Assembly: GCF_037861325.1 (NCBI RefSeq)
Contig: NZ_JAFELW010000006.1
Source of the DNA: Riemerella anatipestifer_F
GTDB taxonomy: Bacteria; Bacteroidota; Bacteroidia; Flavobacteriales; Weeksellaceae
Strand: one strand, 5' to 3'
DNA length: 64,000 nt
Positions 8,932 through 17,965 of this stretch are shown one piece after another; the first letter of the stretch is position 1, and every line of letters starts with the position of its first letter. The position numbers and the translations under genes were made by a program. The notes beneath the pieces are model-generated. The model did not search any database, had not been told where the DNA came from, and saw only the letters and a list, made by a program, of their open reading frames with translations.

Positions 8932-9282
8932 CTAAGTAAGTAGGTTAGTTTCCTCGTTAGGGAAAACAATTTTAGGTTGGAAATTCTGTGCTTCTTCTGG
9001 AGTCATCTGTGCATAAGAAATAATGATGATGATATCTCCCTTCTGCACCTTTCTCGCAGCAGGACCATTGAGACAAACCTCTCCAGATTTTCTCTTACCT
9101 TTAATTACATAGGTATCAAAACGCTCCCCATTGTTCACATTTACGATATAAACTCTTTCGCCCACTACAATACCCGCCGCTTCTATAAGCTCCTCATCTA
9201 TTGTGATGCTACCTATATAGTTAAGGTCAGACTCTGTCACCTTTACTCTATGAATCTTTGATTTAAATACTTCTATTAACAT
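8932..9282 (-). CDS. panD: Aspartate 1-decarboxylase proenzyme
   Basis: Pyruvoyl-dependent decarboxylase (116 aa) making beta-alanine for pantothenate/CoA. The self-cleavage pair Gly24-Ser25 (NYIGSITID) that generates the pyruvoyl group is present, as are the Lys9 and LNGPAAR segments. It is the first gene of a two-gene unit with the downstream flippase-like gene. The -7 box ends 4 nt before the ATG, pointing to a leaderless mRNA. Confidence 0.97.
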   Translation of the reverse strand: MLIEVFKSKIHRVKVTESDLNYIGSITIDEELIEAAGIVVGERVYIVNVNNGERFDTYVIKGKRKSGEVCLNGPAARKVQKGDIIIIISYAQMTPEEAQNFQPKIVFPNEETNLLT

Positions 9283-9286
9283 GCTG

Positions 9287-9294
9287 CAAATTTA
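9287..9294 (-). promoter_or_regulatory. -7 box for panD
   Basis: TAAATTTG on the minus strand with four bases between it and the ATG at 9282. Confidence 0.6.
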
Positions 9295-9512
9295 AACCAA
9301 ATTATCAAAACAGTCTCTATTTTTAGATGTGGTATTTTTTTGTATTATTCAATTTAACAACAATTAAATTAAATATAATTAAACAACTATAAAACAAACA
9401 CTTAAAAATAAAACACAGCTTATAAAGCCTATATAAAACCAAAAATAAGTTTAAAAAAATTGGAAAGAAAAAGGCAGATTTTATCAATTTAAAATTATTT
9501 TTCTATAAAAAA

Positions 9513-9543
9513 TTTGTAAACTTCAAAAAAACTTTTATATTTG
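9513..9543 (+). promoter_or_regulatory. Promoter of the HU gene
   Basis: TTTG (9513-9516), 19 nt, then TATATTTG (9536-9543): a full Bacteroidota sigma-A-type promoter. The whole 296-nt gap from panD (9283-9578) is extremely A/T-rich and holds no other gene that I can support; the A-tracts upstream may act as an UP-like element. Confidence 0.8.
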
Positions 9544-9578
9544 CTATCAATAAGAACTTAACTTTTAATTATAACATT

Positions 9579-9869
9579 ATGAACAAGTCTGAATTAATCG
9601 ACGTAATGGCAAAAGATGCCGAAATTACAAAAGCTGCTGCAAAGAAAGCTCTAGAATCTTTTGTTAACGCTGTAACTGAAACTCTTAAGAAAAAAGATGG
9701 TAAAGTTTCTTTAGTTGGTTTTGGAACTTTTTCTGTAGCTGAAAGAGCTGCTAGACAAGGTATCAACCCTGCCACTAAAAAAGCTATTAAAATCCCTGCT
9801 AAAAAAGTAGCTAAATTTAAAGCTGGTTCTGAGCTTGCTGATGCTGTAGCAGGTGCTAAGAAAAAATAA
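9579..9869 (+). CDS. hup: HU family DNA-binding protein
   Basis: Histone-like nucleoid protein, 96 aa, the standard HU length. MNKSELIDVMAKDAEITKAAA at the start, GFGTFSVAERAARQG (beta-arm base) and a NPATKKAIKIPAKK arm with the conserved Pro that intercalates DNA. Lys/Ala-rich C-terminus. Monocistronic: its own strong promoter upstream and an intrinsic terminator at 9898. Confidence 0.97.
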   Translation: MNKSELIDVMAKDAEITKAAAKKALESFVNAVTETLKKKDGKVSLVGFGTFSVAERAARQGINPATKKAIKIPAKKVAKFKAGSELADAVAGAKKK

Positions 9870-9897
9870 TTTATTTCATTTTAGGAAATAATAAACC

Positions 9898-9931
9898 AAT
9901 CGCTTTTGTAAAGACAAGAGCGATTTTTTAT
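9898..9931 (+). terminator. Terminator of the HU gene
   Basis: AATCGCTTTTGT / ACAAGAGCGATT stem (12 bp, one wobble), 4-nt loop, then a run of six T. Confidence 0.85.
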
Positions 9932-10019
9932 TTTGTTTGGCATCATCATCTCAAAAAAATAAGCCTTCCCCAAAATAATGAGAAGACCTTATTTTATTTC
10001 TCAAGAGAATACTTCTAAA

Positions 10020-11093
10020 CTATTCCATAGCCATTAGGGCAAAAGATGCCAACCAGTGGTCTCCGCCATAATCGCTTTCAAAAATAAGAGGCAACCCATT
10101 TGACAATAATTTTTCCGAGGTTATTTTAAATTTTTCTTTTAACGGATGATGCTTCGGTAAAGCGTTAGAAATGCGTTTCATACACCAAGACTTAGAAAAC
10201 GAAAGCCCTACCAAATGTACAATTTGATAATCTTTAACATCACTAATAATGGGAGCTTTAATAATGTTCTCCACTCCTCTTTTATCAAAAAATTGGTCAA
10301 GCCACTTTACATATTCCTTTTGAGGTAAAATTCTAGACATCAATGCTGCCGTTTCTAAACTTGGAGAGAAAAAATCCGAGCCATTAGGTTCTAAATGAGC
10401 TGGAATTAAACGGTCTTCCAAAAAAAATTGCTTTGATTTTTGTATCAATTCTTGTTCAAAAACGCTATTATTTGTTGTTCTAGCCCAATCAATCGCAAAA
10501 CCAAGAGCAAACGCCGTGTTAGGGTGCGTTCCTACTCTATTAGGATAAGTCTGTTTCGGTAAATAATCTTTCCAAAGAGAGACTATTTTTCGTGTTAATG
10601 GTTGCAGTTTTTCGTGCCATTGTTTCCCTAGAGGACTATCCCACGTAGCTAATTCTTGGTCTAATTTCAGTAGCCACGCCCAACCATAAGTCCGTTCAAA
10701 TACATTAGAACCTTTGTATTTATTAAAATAATTGGCCTCTGCTTCTATCTTTTCTAAATTGAAAGACTCATCTAATATTTTCACAATTTCTTGATAATTA
10801 GAAATATCAGGTCTCGTTTTAATGAGTTTCACTAACATCCAGTGCCCGTGAACACTACTATGCCAATCTAAACAACCATAAAATACAGGGTGTAATTGGC
10901 GAGGCGTTAAAACAACATCTTGCTCCCCATTTATCATATGTCCTGTTTTGTTAGGATACTCACAGCGTATGCAATGCAATGGTAAATTAGATAGCTTAAC
11001 CAATATTTCGTCCGAGTTTTTTTGAGTTTCCTGTGCTGACGCATTTCCAAAAAGACCGAAAGCTAGTGCTAAAGAAAACAATTTATATTTCAT
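10020..11093 (-). CDS. DUF2891 family secreted protein
   Basis: Protein of 357 aa with a signal peptide (MKYKLFSLALAFGLFGNASA, cleavage after about residue 20). The family hallmark LHPVFYGCLDWHSSVHGHW is present at about residues 68-86, followed by an all-helical body and a C-terminal DYGGDHWLASFAL. DUF2891 proteins look like (alpha/alpha) barrel glycoside-hydrolase-like folds, but no activity is established; the exported location is inferred from the signal peptide. The converging HU terminator lies beyond its 3' end. Confidence 0.85.
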   Translation of the reverse strand: MKYKLFSLALAFGLFGNASAQETQKNSDEILVKLSNLPLHCIRCEYPNKTGHMINGEQDVVLTPRQLHPVFYGCLDWHSSVHGHWMLVKLIKTRPDISNYQEIVKILDESFNLEKIEAEANYFNKYKGSNVFERTYGWAWLLKLDQELATWDSPLGKQWHEKLQPLTRKIVSLWKDYLPKQTYPNRVGTHPNTAFALGFAIDWARTTNNSVFEQELIQKSKQFFLEDRLIPAHLEPNGSDFFSPSLETAALMSRILPQKEYVKWLDQFFDKRGVENIIKAPIISDVKDYQIVHLVGLSFSKSWCMKRISNALPKHHPLKEKFKITSEKLLSNGLPLIFESDYGGDHWLASFALMAME

Positions 11094-11158
11094 AAAAATA
11101 GATTTTAATTATACAGATACTGCCAAATCTACATTATTTTGATTGGATACTCAAATTT

Positions 11159-11803
11159 TTAAGGTGCTAATCTAACTATTTGCCAATCAAAATCATCAGT
11201 TAATTTATAGACTATTCTATCGTGTAACCTGTTGGGTCTTCCTTGCCAAAACTCTATTTCGTAAGGCTTTGCCAAGTAGCCACCCCAGTTTTCGGGTCTT
11301 GGGATTTCCTTTCCTTCTAATTCTTTTTCTAGTAATTGAAGTTTATTTTCTAGAAAATTTCTATCAGGTATCACTTGACTTTGTGGCGATACTACTGCTC
11401 CCAACTGGCTTCCTCTAGGACGAGAGTGAAAGTAACCATCACTTAAATTTTCCGCCAAGCGTTCTATATTAGCTTTAATTATAATCTGACGCTCTAACGG
11501 TGGATAAAAGAAATGTAAACACGCCCTATGATGCTCCTCTATGGCTTTCCCTTTTTGGCTATCATAGTTGGTGTAAAAAATAAAACCTTCCCAAGTGTAT
11601 GCCTTTAGCAGTACCATTCTCGTTCTAGGACAACCGTCTTTATCCATGGTAGAAATACTCATAGCATTAGCCTCAGCAATGGCAGGGTGTTCCTCAGCAT
11701 CAGAAAACCAATCTCTAAATTGCTCTATTGGGTTAGGTTTCACTTGCTCTTCTAACAAAGCACCTTTATCATAAACTTTTCTTTTATCGTGTAGATTTTC
11801 CAT
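11159..11803 (-). CDS. pdxH: Pyridoxamine 5'-phosphate oxidase
   Basis: FMN-dependent oxidase (214 aa) that makes pyridoxal 5'-phosphate from PNP/PMP. Conserved RMVLLKAYTWEGFIFYTNY FMN-binding strand, SRPRGSQLGAVVSPQS, and the C-terminal EFWQGRPNRLHDR substrate-binding motif are all present. It is divergent from yqgE, with only 22 nt between the start codons. Another vitamin B6 gene, pdxJ, is at 52605. Confidence 0.97.
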   Translation of the reverse strand: MENLHDKRKVYDKGALLEEQVKPNPIEQFRDWFSDAEEHPAIAEANAMSISTMDKDGCPRTRMVLLKAYTWEGFIFYTNYDSQKGKAIEEHHRACLHFFYPPLERQIIIKANIERLAENLSDGYFHSRPRGSQLGAVVSPQSQVIPDRNFLENKLQLLEKELEGKEIPRPENWGGYLAKPYEIEFWQGRPNRLHDRIVYKLTDDFDWQIVRLAP

Positions 11804-11813
11804 AAATTTTATT

Positions 11814-11821
11814 TACTTTTG
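11814..11821 (+). promoter_or_regulatory. -7 box for yqgE
   Basis: TACTTTTG with four bases between it and the ATG at 11826. It lies in the 22-nt space between two divergent start codons, so its upstream contacts fall inside pdxH. Confidence 0.55.
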
Positions 11822-11825
11822 GGTT

Positions 11826-12374
11826 ATGAATCGGTCTTACAAAGGTAAAATTTTAATTTCTACTCCTGATGTTTCTGGGGATATATTTTCTCGTTCGGTC
11901 GTTTTAATCATCAATCACGACGAGGAAGGAGCATTTGGACTTATTCTCAACAAGAAAAATCCTGTGTTAAGTCATCATTTTCAGAAATCCTTATCACCGA
12001 AGTTAGAAGTTTATTCAGGTGGTCCTGTAGGTATTACTCAAATGTTTTTCATTATTAAAGGAAATGAACCTGCCTTAGACACCGAAAAGATTACAGAGGG
12101 CTACACCTTTACAGAAAACGCCTCTAAAGTCATCGGTGCAATCATGATGGGAACCATCGCCCCTGAGGACATAAAAATATTCTATGGCTATTCTGGTTGG
12201 GGAGCCATGCAATTGGACACAGAAATAGAGAATAAATATTGGATTCCTGTAGAAAACTATGAGGTAGATTTGACCGCAAGTTTCAGCCACACTCTTTGGA
12301 AGAATATTATGGAAAATTTGGGTGGGCTTCATCTAATTTGGGCTAACACGCCCGAAGATGTTTCTATGAACTAA
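11826..12374 (+). CDS. YqgE/AlgH family protein (UPF0301)
   Basis: Cytoplasmic protein of 182 aa. Typical start SYKGKILISTPD.SGD.F.RSVVLI, then GAFGLILNKK, GGPV and GYSGWGAMQLDTEI motifs of the family. Biochemical role is not settled; AlgH of Pseudomonas affects alginate regulation. No better start exists downstream, and the very close -7 box suggests a leaderless transcript. Confidence 0.92.
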   Translation: MNRSYKGKILISTPDVSGDIFSRSVVLIINHDEEGAFGLILNKKNPVLSHHFQKSLSPKLEVYSGGPVGITQMFFIIKGNEPALDTEKITEGYTFTENASKVIGAIMMGTIAPEDIKIFYGYSGWGAMQLDTEIENKYWIPVENYEVDLTASFSHTLWKNIMENLGGLHLIWANTPEDVSMN

Positions 12375-12429
12375 CCGTTTGGTATCTTCTCATTTCAACT
12401 AGAACATCTAGACATCAGCGGATTTTTTG

Positions 12430-12437
12430 TAACTTTG
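12430..12437 (+). promoter_or_regulatory. -7 box for the pepD-like gene
   Basis: TAACTTTG, 27 nt before the ATG at 12465. Confidence 0.5.
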
Positions 12438-12464
12438 GAAAAATAAAAAAAAGATATATCAATT

Positions 12465-13907
12465 ATGAGTTTATCACAAATAGAACCACAAATAATTTGG
12501 AAAAATTTCTCTGCTCTTAATGCAGTCCCTAGACCTTCAAAAAAGGAGGAAAGGGTTATAAATTTCATCAAAAATTTTGGAGAAAACTTAGGCTTAGAAA
12601 CTTCTGTAGATAAAACAGGAAACGTCATCATTAGAAAACCTGCTACACAAGGTATGGAGAACAGACAGCCTATTGTCCTCCAATCTCACCTAGATATGGT
12701 TTGCCAAAAAAATAACGATGTTAATTTTGATTTTGATAACCAAGGGATTGAAATGTATGTAGATGGCGATTGGGTAAGAGCCAAAGGAACCACTCTAGGA
12801 GCAGATAATGGTCTAGGCGTTGCTGCAATTATGAGTATCCTAGAAAGTACAGATATTGCTCACCCTGCATTAGAGGCCCTATTTACAATAGATGAAGAAA
12901 CAGGTATGACTGGAGCGTTTGGACTAGAGCCTAACACTCTAAACGGAGAAATTCTCCTCAACCTAGATACAGAAGAAGACGATGAGATTGACATAGGCTG
13001 CGCCGGAGGAATAGATGTTACCGCCACTCAAAAATACAATACTCAAAAAGTAACAGAAAACGGCTTCAGAATTACCGTAAAAGGTCTTAAAGGAGGTCAT
13101 TCTGGAATGGATATACACAAAGGGCTAGGTAACGCTAACAAGATTTTGGCAAGGTTCTTAATGTTAGCCGTTAATAACGAACCTAGATTAGTAAGTATAG
13201 ACGCAGGAAGCCTTAGAAATGCTATCCCAAGAGAAGGTAGCGTGTCTGTTTTAGTTGCTAATAAAGAGGCATTTGCTACCGAATTTGAAACTTTAAAGTC
13301 TGAAATATTAGAGGAATTTGCTACACTAGAAAAAGACTTAAATATCAGTATAGAATCTTGTGATATAGAAGGTAACGCTCTAAGCGTAGAAGATAGTTCT
13401 AAAATAATTTTAGCCCTTAATGCTGCTCACAATGGGGTTTACCGTATGTCTCCAGATGTAGAAGACTTGGTGGAGGCTTCTAATAATATCGCTAGAGTGG
13501 AACTCAAAGATGGAGCTTTACAAATCCTCAACCTTTCTCGTTCGTCTGTGGAGTCTAGCAAATTAGCAGTAGCCAACCAACTCCGAGCAAGTTTTGAACT
13601 AGCAGGAATGGAAGTAAAATTCAGTGGTTCATATCCTGGGTGGAAGCCAAAGCCAGGAGCTGAAATCATTAAAGTAATGGAAGAAATCTACCAGAGAGAA
13701 TTTAATTCTAAACCTAATGTAGTGGCTTGCCACGCTGGTCTAGAGTGCGGAATTATTGGTGCTAATTACCCTAAAATGGAAATGGTAAGTTTTGGACCAA
13801 CCATCAAAGGGGCTCACTCTCCTGATGAAAGAGCAAGCATTTCTTCAACACAGAAGTTTTGGAAGTTTCTGAAAGAAATTTTAGCCAATATCCCAGAAAA
13901 GAAATAA
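12465..13907 (+). CDS. pepD: Aminoacyl-histidine dipeptidase (M20 family)
   Basis: Cytoplasmic zinc dipeptidase of 480 aa (PepD/carnosinase-like). Metal-ligand motifs: QSHLDMVCQK (His, Asp), GTTLGADNGLG (bridging Asp), IDEETGMTGA (catalytic Glu pair), LNLDTEEDDEI, and a late His in KGAHSPDE. The lid domain contains GLKGGHSGMDIHKG. No signal peptide. Single gene with its own -7 box and a strong terminator after the stop. Confidence 0.95.
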   Translation: MSLSQIEPQIIWKNFSALNAVPRPSKKEERVINFIKNFGENLGLETSVDKTGNVIIRKPATQGMENRQPIVLQSHLDMVCQKNNDVNFDFDNQGIEMYVDGDWVRAKGTTLGADNGLGVAAIMSILESTDIAHPALEALFTIDEETGMTGAFGLEPNTLNGEILLNLDTEEDDEIDIGCAGGIDVTATQKYNTQKVTENGFRITVKGLKGGHSGMDIHKGLGNANKILARFLMLAVNNEPRLVSIDAGSLRNAIPREGSVSVLVANKEAFATEFETLKSEILEEFATLEKDLNISIESCDIEGNALSVEDSSKIILALNAAHNGVYRMSPDVEDLVEASNNIARVELKDGALQILNLSRSSVESSKLAVANQLRASFELAGMEVKFSGSYPGWKPKPGAEIIKVMEEIYQREFNSKPNVVACHAGLECGIIGANYPKMEMVSFGPTIKGAHSPDERASISSTQKFWKFLKEILANIPEKK

Positions 13908-13914
13908 TCAAACT

Positions 13915-13946
13915 AAAAAAGCTCTCGATGATTTGAGGGCTTTTTT
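13915..13946 (+). terminator. Terminator of the pepD-like gene
   Basis: AAAAAAGCTCTC / GAGGGCTTTTTT hairpin with a T-run, 8 nt after the stop. Confidence 0.8.
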
Positions 13947-13988
13947 AAACTTTTCACTTAGTCATAAGACCACTAAAGTCTTTAAATA

Positions 13989-14915
13989 ATGAACACAAAA
14001 AAAGAAATTGTTGCTTTTTATAATGTGGAAAATTTTTTTCCACCACACACACCATATTTACCTCATTGGGATAATTACAAATACCACAACAAACTCCATA
14101 AAACAGCACACATTTTTGAACTTATAAATCAATACCACAACACACTTCCTATATTAGTGGGACTAGCCGAAATAGGAAATAAAACAGTGCTAGAAGACTT
14201 ATTAGCGAAACCTGTTTTTGGTGGAAACTATCACTATCTGCACTACGAATCTCCTGACGAAAGAGGCATAGATGTCGCTCTTCTTTACGATAAAAACAAA
14301 ATCACGGTGAAGCACTCTGAACCCATCAGGTTTAAGTTTGAAATGAAAAACGAACAAGGAGAACTTTATGAAGACACCACCAGAGATGTTCTACATTCTG
14401 TATTAGAATATAACGGAGAAACATTCCATTGTTTTGTAATGCATCTACCTTCCAAAAGAGAGCAAGACATTAACCTCCCTAAACGAAATGAAATTTTAGA
14501 AAACATCAACGCTTTGATAGAAAACATCATCATCAAAGATAAAGAAGCGGTACTCGTATTGGGAGATTTTAATGAAAACCCTAACGAAGACAACCTCATT
14601 CAGTTTACTTACCACGAGGGTATTTTAGAGCTATTACACAATCCGTTTTCGGCATTGTATTATTTAGGGGACTACTCCACTTACCACAAAAAAGAAGGAT
14701 TGCTATTTGACCAAATTATGTTTTCAAGAGATTTTTTTCAAACTTCCTTCGGACTAACCTATAAAAAAGCGGAAGTATTTAACCCAACCGAGATAAAAAA
14801 CTGGGATAAAATGAAAAACAGACCTTTCAGAACCTACTCTGGAACGAGGTATTTGGGTGGTTATAGCGACCATTTTCCTGTATTAGTAGAGTTTGAATCT
14901 TTAGCCAAAGGATAA
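13989..14915 (+). CDS. Endonuclease/exonuclease/phosphatase family protein
   Basis: EEP-fold phosphoesterase of 308 aa with no signal peptide. The family catalytic elements are visible: N in FYNVENFF, metal-binding Glu in VGLAEIGN, GDFNENP (Asp and Asn), and the C-terminal YSDHFPV with the Asp-His pair. Members hydrolyse phosphodiester or phosphomonoester bonds in DNA or lipid headgroups; substrate here is unknown. It lies 41 nt before aroC, which has its own promoter. Confidence 0.88.
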   Translation: MNTKKEIVAFYNVENFFPPHTPYLPHWDNYKYHNKLHKTAHIFELINQYHNTLPILVGLAEIGNKTVLEDLLAKPVFGGNYHYLHYESPDERGIDVALLYDKNKITVKHSEPIRFKFEMKNEQGELYEDTTRDVLHSVLEYNGETFHCFVMHLPSKREQDINLPKRNEILENINALIENIIIKDKEAVLVLGDFNENPNEDNLIQFTYHEGILELLHNPFSALYYLGDYSTYHKKEGLLFDQIMFSRDFFQTSFGLTYKKAEVFNPTEIKNWDKMKNRPFRTYSGTRYLGGYSDHFPVLVEFESLAKG

Positions 14916-14944
14916 ATATCCTTAATTATAACCTCATAAAATAT

Positions 14945-14952
14945 TAACTTTG
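14945..14952 (+). promoter_or_regulatory. -7 box for aroC
   Basis: TAACTTTG with four bases between it and the aroC ATG at 14957. Confidence 0.65.
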
Positions 14953-14956
14953 CAAT

Positions 14957-16021
14957 ATGCATAATCAATTAGGTAATTTTCTTTCTTTGAATACCTTTGG
15001 AGAAAGTCACGGTTTAGCTTACGGAGGCATCATCACCAATTTTCCTGCGGGGATAGAAGTAGATTTAGACGCCGTACAGAAAGAATTAGACAGAAGAAAA
15101 CCTGGGCAGTCTGCCATTGTAACCCAAAGAAAGGAAAGCGACACGGTGAAATTTCTGTCTGGTATTTTTGAAGGCAAAACCACAGGCACTCCAATAGGCT
15201 TTATTATAGAAAATGAAAATCAAAAAAGTAAAGATTACGATCACTTAGCATCTGCCTATCGCCCTAGCCACGCCGATTTTACTTACGACCAAAAATTCGG
15301 ACATAGAGACCACCGTGGCGGAGGCAAATCCTCGGCTAGAGAAACCATCAATTGGGTAGCCGCTGGAGCTTTAGCAAAAAACATTCTCCCTAAAGAGGTT
15401 GAAATACACGCCTATGTGTCTTCCGTAGGAAATATATTTTGTGAAAAACCTTACCAAGATTTGGATTTTTCTAAAACAGAAAGCAACGAAATTCGTTGCC
15501 CAGACGAGAATGTTGCAAAGGAAATGATTGACCGAATTAAAGAGATTAAAAAAGAAGGCAATACTATAGGAGGCACCATCACTTGTGTGGTTAAAAATCT
15601 ACCTGTAGGCATAGGCGAACCTGTATTTGGCAAACTTCAGGCAGAACTTGCTAAGGCGATGCTCAACATCAATGCAGCTAAAGGCTTCGAGTATGGCAGT
15701 GGGTTTTGCGGAGCTGCTATGACGGGTAAAGAACACAACGATTTATTCAATACTGATTTTTCTACCAAGACCAATCTATCAGGTGGCATACAAGGCGGCA
15801 TTTCCAACGGAATGGATATTTATTTCCGTGTGGCTTTTAAGCCTGTGGCAACCATTTTAAGACCGCAAGAAAGCGTGGATAAACTAGGCCATAAAGTAAC
15901 GGTGGAAGGCAAAGGCAGACACGACCCTTGCGTGCTTCCTCGTGCAGTACCTGTGGTAGAAAATCTTACCGCTTTTGTACTTGCCGATTTATTTTTAATT
16001 AACCAAATAAGAAGACGGTAG
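14957..16021 (+). CDS. aroC: Chorismate synthase
   Basis: Last enzyme of the shikimate pathway (354 aa), converting EPSP to chorismate with reduced FMN. Diagnostic GESHG (NTFGESHGLAYGG) near the start, then the RPSHADFTYDQKFGHRDHRGGGKSSARET signature region (about 113-141) and GGIQGGISNG, all intact. The ATG fixes the N-terminus at the standard distance before GESHG. The gene leads a unit with two thioredoxin-fold genes; the next ATG is 2 nt after its stop. Confidence 0.98.
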   Translation: MHNQLGNFLSLNTFGESHGLAYGGIITNFPAGIEVDLDAVQKELDRRKPGQSAIVTQRKESDTVKFLSGIFEGKTTGTPIGFIIENENQKSKDYDHLASAYRPSHADFTYDQKFGHRDHRGGGKSSARETINWVAAGALAKNILPKEVEIHAYVSSVGNIFCEKPYQDLDFSKTESNEIRCPDENVAKEMIDRIKEIKKEGNTIGGTITCVVKNLPVGIGEPVFGKLQAELAKAMLNINAAKGFEYGSGFCGAAMTGKEHNDLFNTDFSTKTNLSGGIQGGISNGMDIYFRVAFKPVATILRPQESVDKLGHKVTVEGKGRHDPCVLPRAVPVVENLTAFVLADLFLINQIRRR

Positions 16022-16023
16022 TT

Positions 16024-16587
16024 ATGAAAAACTATTGGGACAAAGCCGTTTCTTTTGAGGCTTATTTAGAAGAAACTCACCACAGAATAGACCACCCCAA
16101 AACAGAAGAAGAGGCAGAGAAAAAGCCTTACTACGAACTGGGACTCCAAAGAATGAACCGTATGCTAAAGGCATTTAAGCCTACGGACGAAGATTTCAAA
16201 ACTTTGGAAGCTAAGAAATTCAATGGTAAAATACTCATTATTTCGGAGCCTTGGTGTGGAGATGCCAGTCAGCTCGTGCCTGTATTGGCTCGTTTTTTTG
16301 AAGGCAGAAACGATGTAAGACTATTTTATAGAGATTCTGACACTTCTCTTATCGACCAATTTTTAACCAACGGAGGTAGGTCTATCCCAAAAGTCTTAAT
16401 TTTAGATGAAAACTTTAATGTGATTAAAACTTGGGGACCTCGACCTAAATACGGTGTAGAGCTGTTTGAAAAGTTTAAAGCCTCTTCTGAAACTTATTCT
16501 AAAGAGGAGTTCTACAACGATTTACAAGTCTACTATGCCAAAAACAAAGGTAAAGATACCCTAAACGAAATTTTAGAACTGCTATAA
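16024..16587 (+). CDS. Thioredoxin-like protein with a single-Cys WCGDA site
   Basis: Cytoplasmic protein of 187 aa with the thioredoxin_9-type fold: ILIISEPWCGDASQLVPVLARF (about residues 72-93) and a cis-Pro segment GGRSIPKVLIL. The usual CxxC is replaced by C-G-D-A, leaving one cysteine, so it cannot act as a standard dithiol oxidoreductase; a bacilliredoxin-like or structural role is possible. It is translationally close to aroC (2-nt gap) and 20 nt before a TlpA-like gene. Confidence 0.8.
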   Translation: MKNYWDKAVSFEAYLEETHHRIDHPKTEEEAEKKPYYELGLQRMNRMLKAFKPTDEDFKTLEAKKFNGKILIISEPWCGDASQLVPVLARFFEGRNDVRLFYRDSDTSLIDQFLTNGGRSIPKVLILDENFNVIKTWGPRPKYGVELFEKFKASSETYSKEEFYNDLQVYYAKNKGKDTLNEILELL

Positions 16588-16607
16588 TTTAATTAAATAT
16601 ACCTGCT

Positions 16608-17165
16608 ATGAATTTTCTAAAAAAGAATTTCATTTTCTTACTGCTCACCGCCTTGCTATTGTCGGTATTTTTATTTTCTAAATTCGGAGATTTTGTGAGG
16701 AGTCAGCTTCTTATGAAACCAGCCATAGAAAAGCTAGACAATGCTTTACTCATCACTGATGAAGAGTTTGACATTAGTCTAAAAGGTGTAAATGTACCTG
16801 ATACCAATCTAAAAAACTTTAAAGGTAAAACGCTATTTCTTAACTTTTGGGGGAGCTGGTGCCCGCCTTGCCGTGCAGAGTGGGGTTCTATCCAAAAACT
16901 CTACGATAAACAAAACGACAAAATGAGTTTTGTACTTATCGCTATGCAAGACGACGAGGAAAAAGTGAAGCAATTTCTAGCAGATAACCACTATACCGCC
17001 CCTGTCTATATTGCCCAAAGCCCTATTTTGGACAAGCTACTGCCCAAATCCTTCCCTACCACTTTTATTATAGACAAAACGGGGAGAATTGTAGAAAAGG
17101 ACGATACCGCCAACGATTGGAACTCTGCCAATGTACACCAACTGGTAGAAACAATAGCCAAATAA
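16608..17165 (+). CDS. TlpA family membrane-anchored thioredoxin
   Basis: Thiol-disulfide oxidoreductase of 185 aa. One N-terminal membrane segment (about residues 7-24) anchors a periplasmic thioredoxin domain with WGSWCPPCRAEW (active-site WCPPC) and cis-Pro in KSFPTTFII. Likely a reductant of periplasmic proteins or part of cytochrome c maturation, as for TlpA/ResA relatives. Third gene of the aroC unit. Confidence 0.88.
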   Translation: MNFLKKNFIFLLLTALLLSVFLFSKFGDFVRSQLLMKPAIEKLDNALLITDEEFDISLKGVNVPDTNLKNFKGKTLFLNFWGSWCPPCRAEWGSIQKLYDKQNDKMSFVLIAMQDDEEKVKQFLADNHYTAPVYIAQSPILDKLLPKSFPTTFIIDKTGRIVEKDDTANDWNSANVHQLVETIAK

Positions 17166-17220
17166 TATTTTGGAACGGATTTTGAGTATTCTGTTCCCGA
17201 ATTATTTAATCATATAAAAA

Positions 17221-17547
17221 ATGAAATCTAGATTAAAGTTTTTAGGATTGGCTTTGTTTCAGCATAAAGGGCTTTTAAGAAGAATGCCCGAGCTTTTACG
17301 AATGATAAAAGCCATCATTAGCAAACAGTATAAACCTTCGGTTAAGAACGTTTTACTTCCTGCCATAGCCTTAGTTTATATTATTTCGCCTATAGACATT
17401 TTACCAGATTTTATACCCGCTATTGGTGTTGTGGACGACTTGGGTATTTTGGCTTTAGTGCTTCCGCTCCTAATGAAAGAGCTCAACCAATTCTCCGAAT
17501 GGGAGGCAAATAAAAAAATGATAAAAACAATAGTTATAGAAAACTAG
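17221..17547 (+). CDS. YkvA/DUF1232 family membrane protein
   Basis: Small protein of 108 aa with the DUF1232 core: LPAIALVYIISPIDILPDFIP then GVVDDLGILALVLPLL. Probably a short inner-membrane or membrane-associated protein; function unknown. 55 nt after the TlpA-like gene and followed by a strong terminator, so it may be the last gene of the aroC unit. Confidence 0.85.
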   Translation: MKSRLKFLGLALFQHKGLLRRMPELLRMIKAIISKQYKPSVKNVLLPAIALVYIISPIDILPDFIPAIGVVDDLGILALVLPLLMKELNQFSEWEANKKMIKTIVIEN

Positions 17548-17571
17548 AAACTATACATATTTATAAAACGT

Positions 17572-17605
17572 AAAAGGTGAAGCTAACGCTTCACCTTTTT
17601 TAATT
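17572..17605. terminator. Bidirectional terminator
   Basis: Perfect 12-bp stem AAAAGGTGAAGC / GCTTCACCTTTT with a TAAC loop and a T-run, between the convergent DUF1232 gene and the immunity-like gene. Confidence 0.9.
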
Positions 17606-17626
17606 TTAAAAACGAATTCCAAATTT

Positions 17627-17929
17627 TTAGTGTTTTTTCTTTGGGATGAATCTTTCATAAAAATCCCCACTTCCCTTCGCATCAAGTCTGCCAACTATAA
17701 CATTGGTAGAGCTTTTAGATAAATCTATATTTGGTATAAGACGATAATGCTCCCGAGCTCCGACAGGTAGAGATACATCATCTATCTCACTTTGATTTAG
17801 TTCAGCAAGTTGTAGAAGAACTTTGGCGAACGACTTTAATCCTTTTGGAGTTCCATGAATTAAAACTTCATTAGCCTCTTTATCAATAAATATATCTAGT
17901 TCTCCTTGTATTTGAGTTTGTTTTTCCAT
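17627..17929 (-). CDS. Imm32-like small protein (putative immunity protein)
   Basis: Cytoplasmic protein of 100 aa with no signal peptide. The layout (IHGTPKGLKSFAKVLLQLAEL, then EHYRLIPN, LSKSSTNVIVGRLDAKGSG.FY) recalls the Imm32 family of polymorphic-toxin immunity proteins; this is recognition from memory and not certain. No toxin gene lies next to it. It is the last gene of the minus-strand run sigma factor, lipA, unknown protein, this gene, 37 nt after its upstream neighbour. Confidence 0.6.
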   Translation of the reverse strand: MEKQTQIQGELDIFIDKEANEVLIHGTPKGLKSFAKVLLQLAELNQSEIDDVSLPVGAREHYRLIPNIDLSKSSTNVIVGRLDAKGSGDFYERFIPKKKH

Positions 17930-17965
17930 TAGGATTTAACTATTTGTATTCTGTTAGTTTAAATC

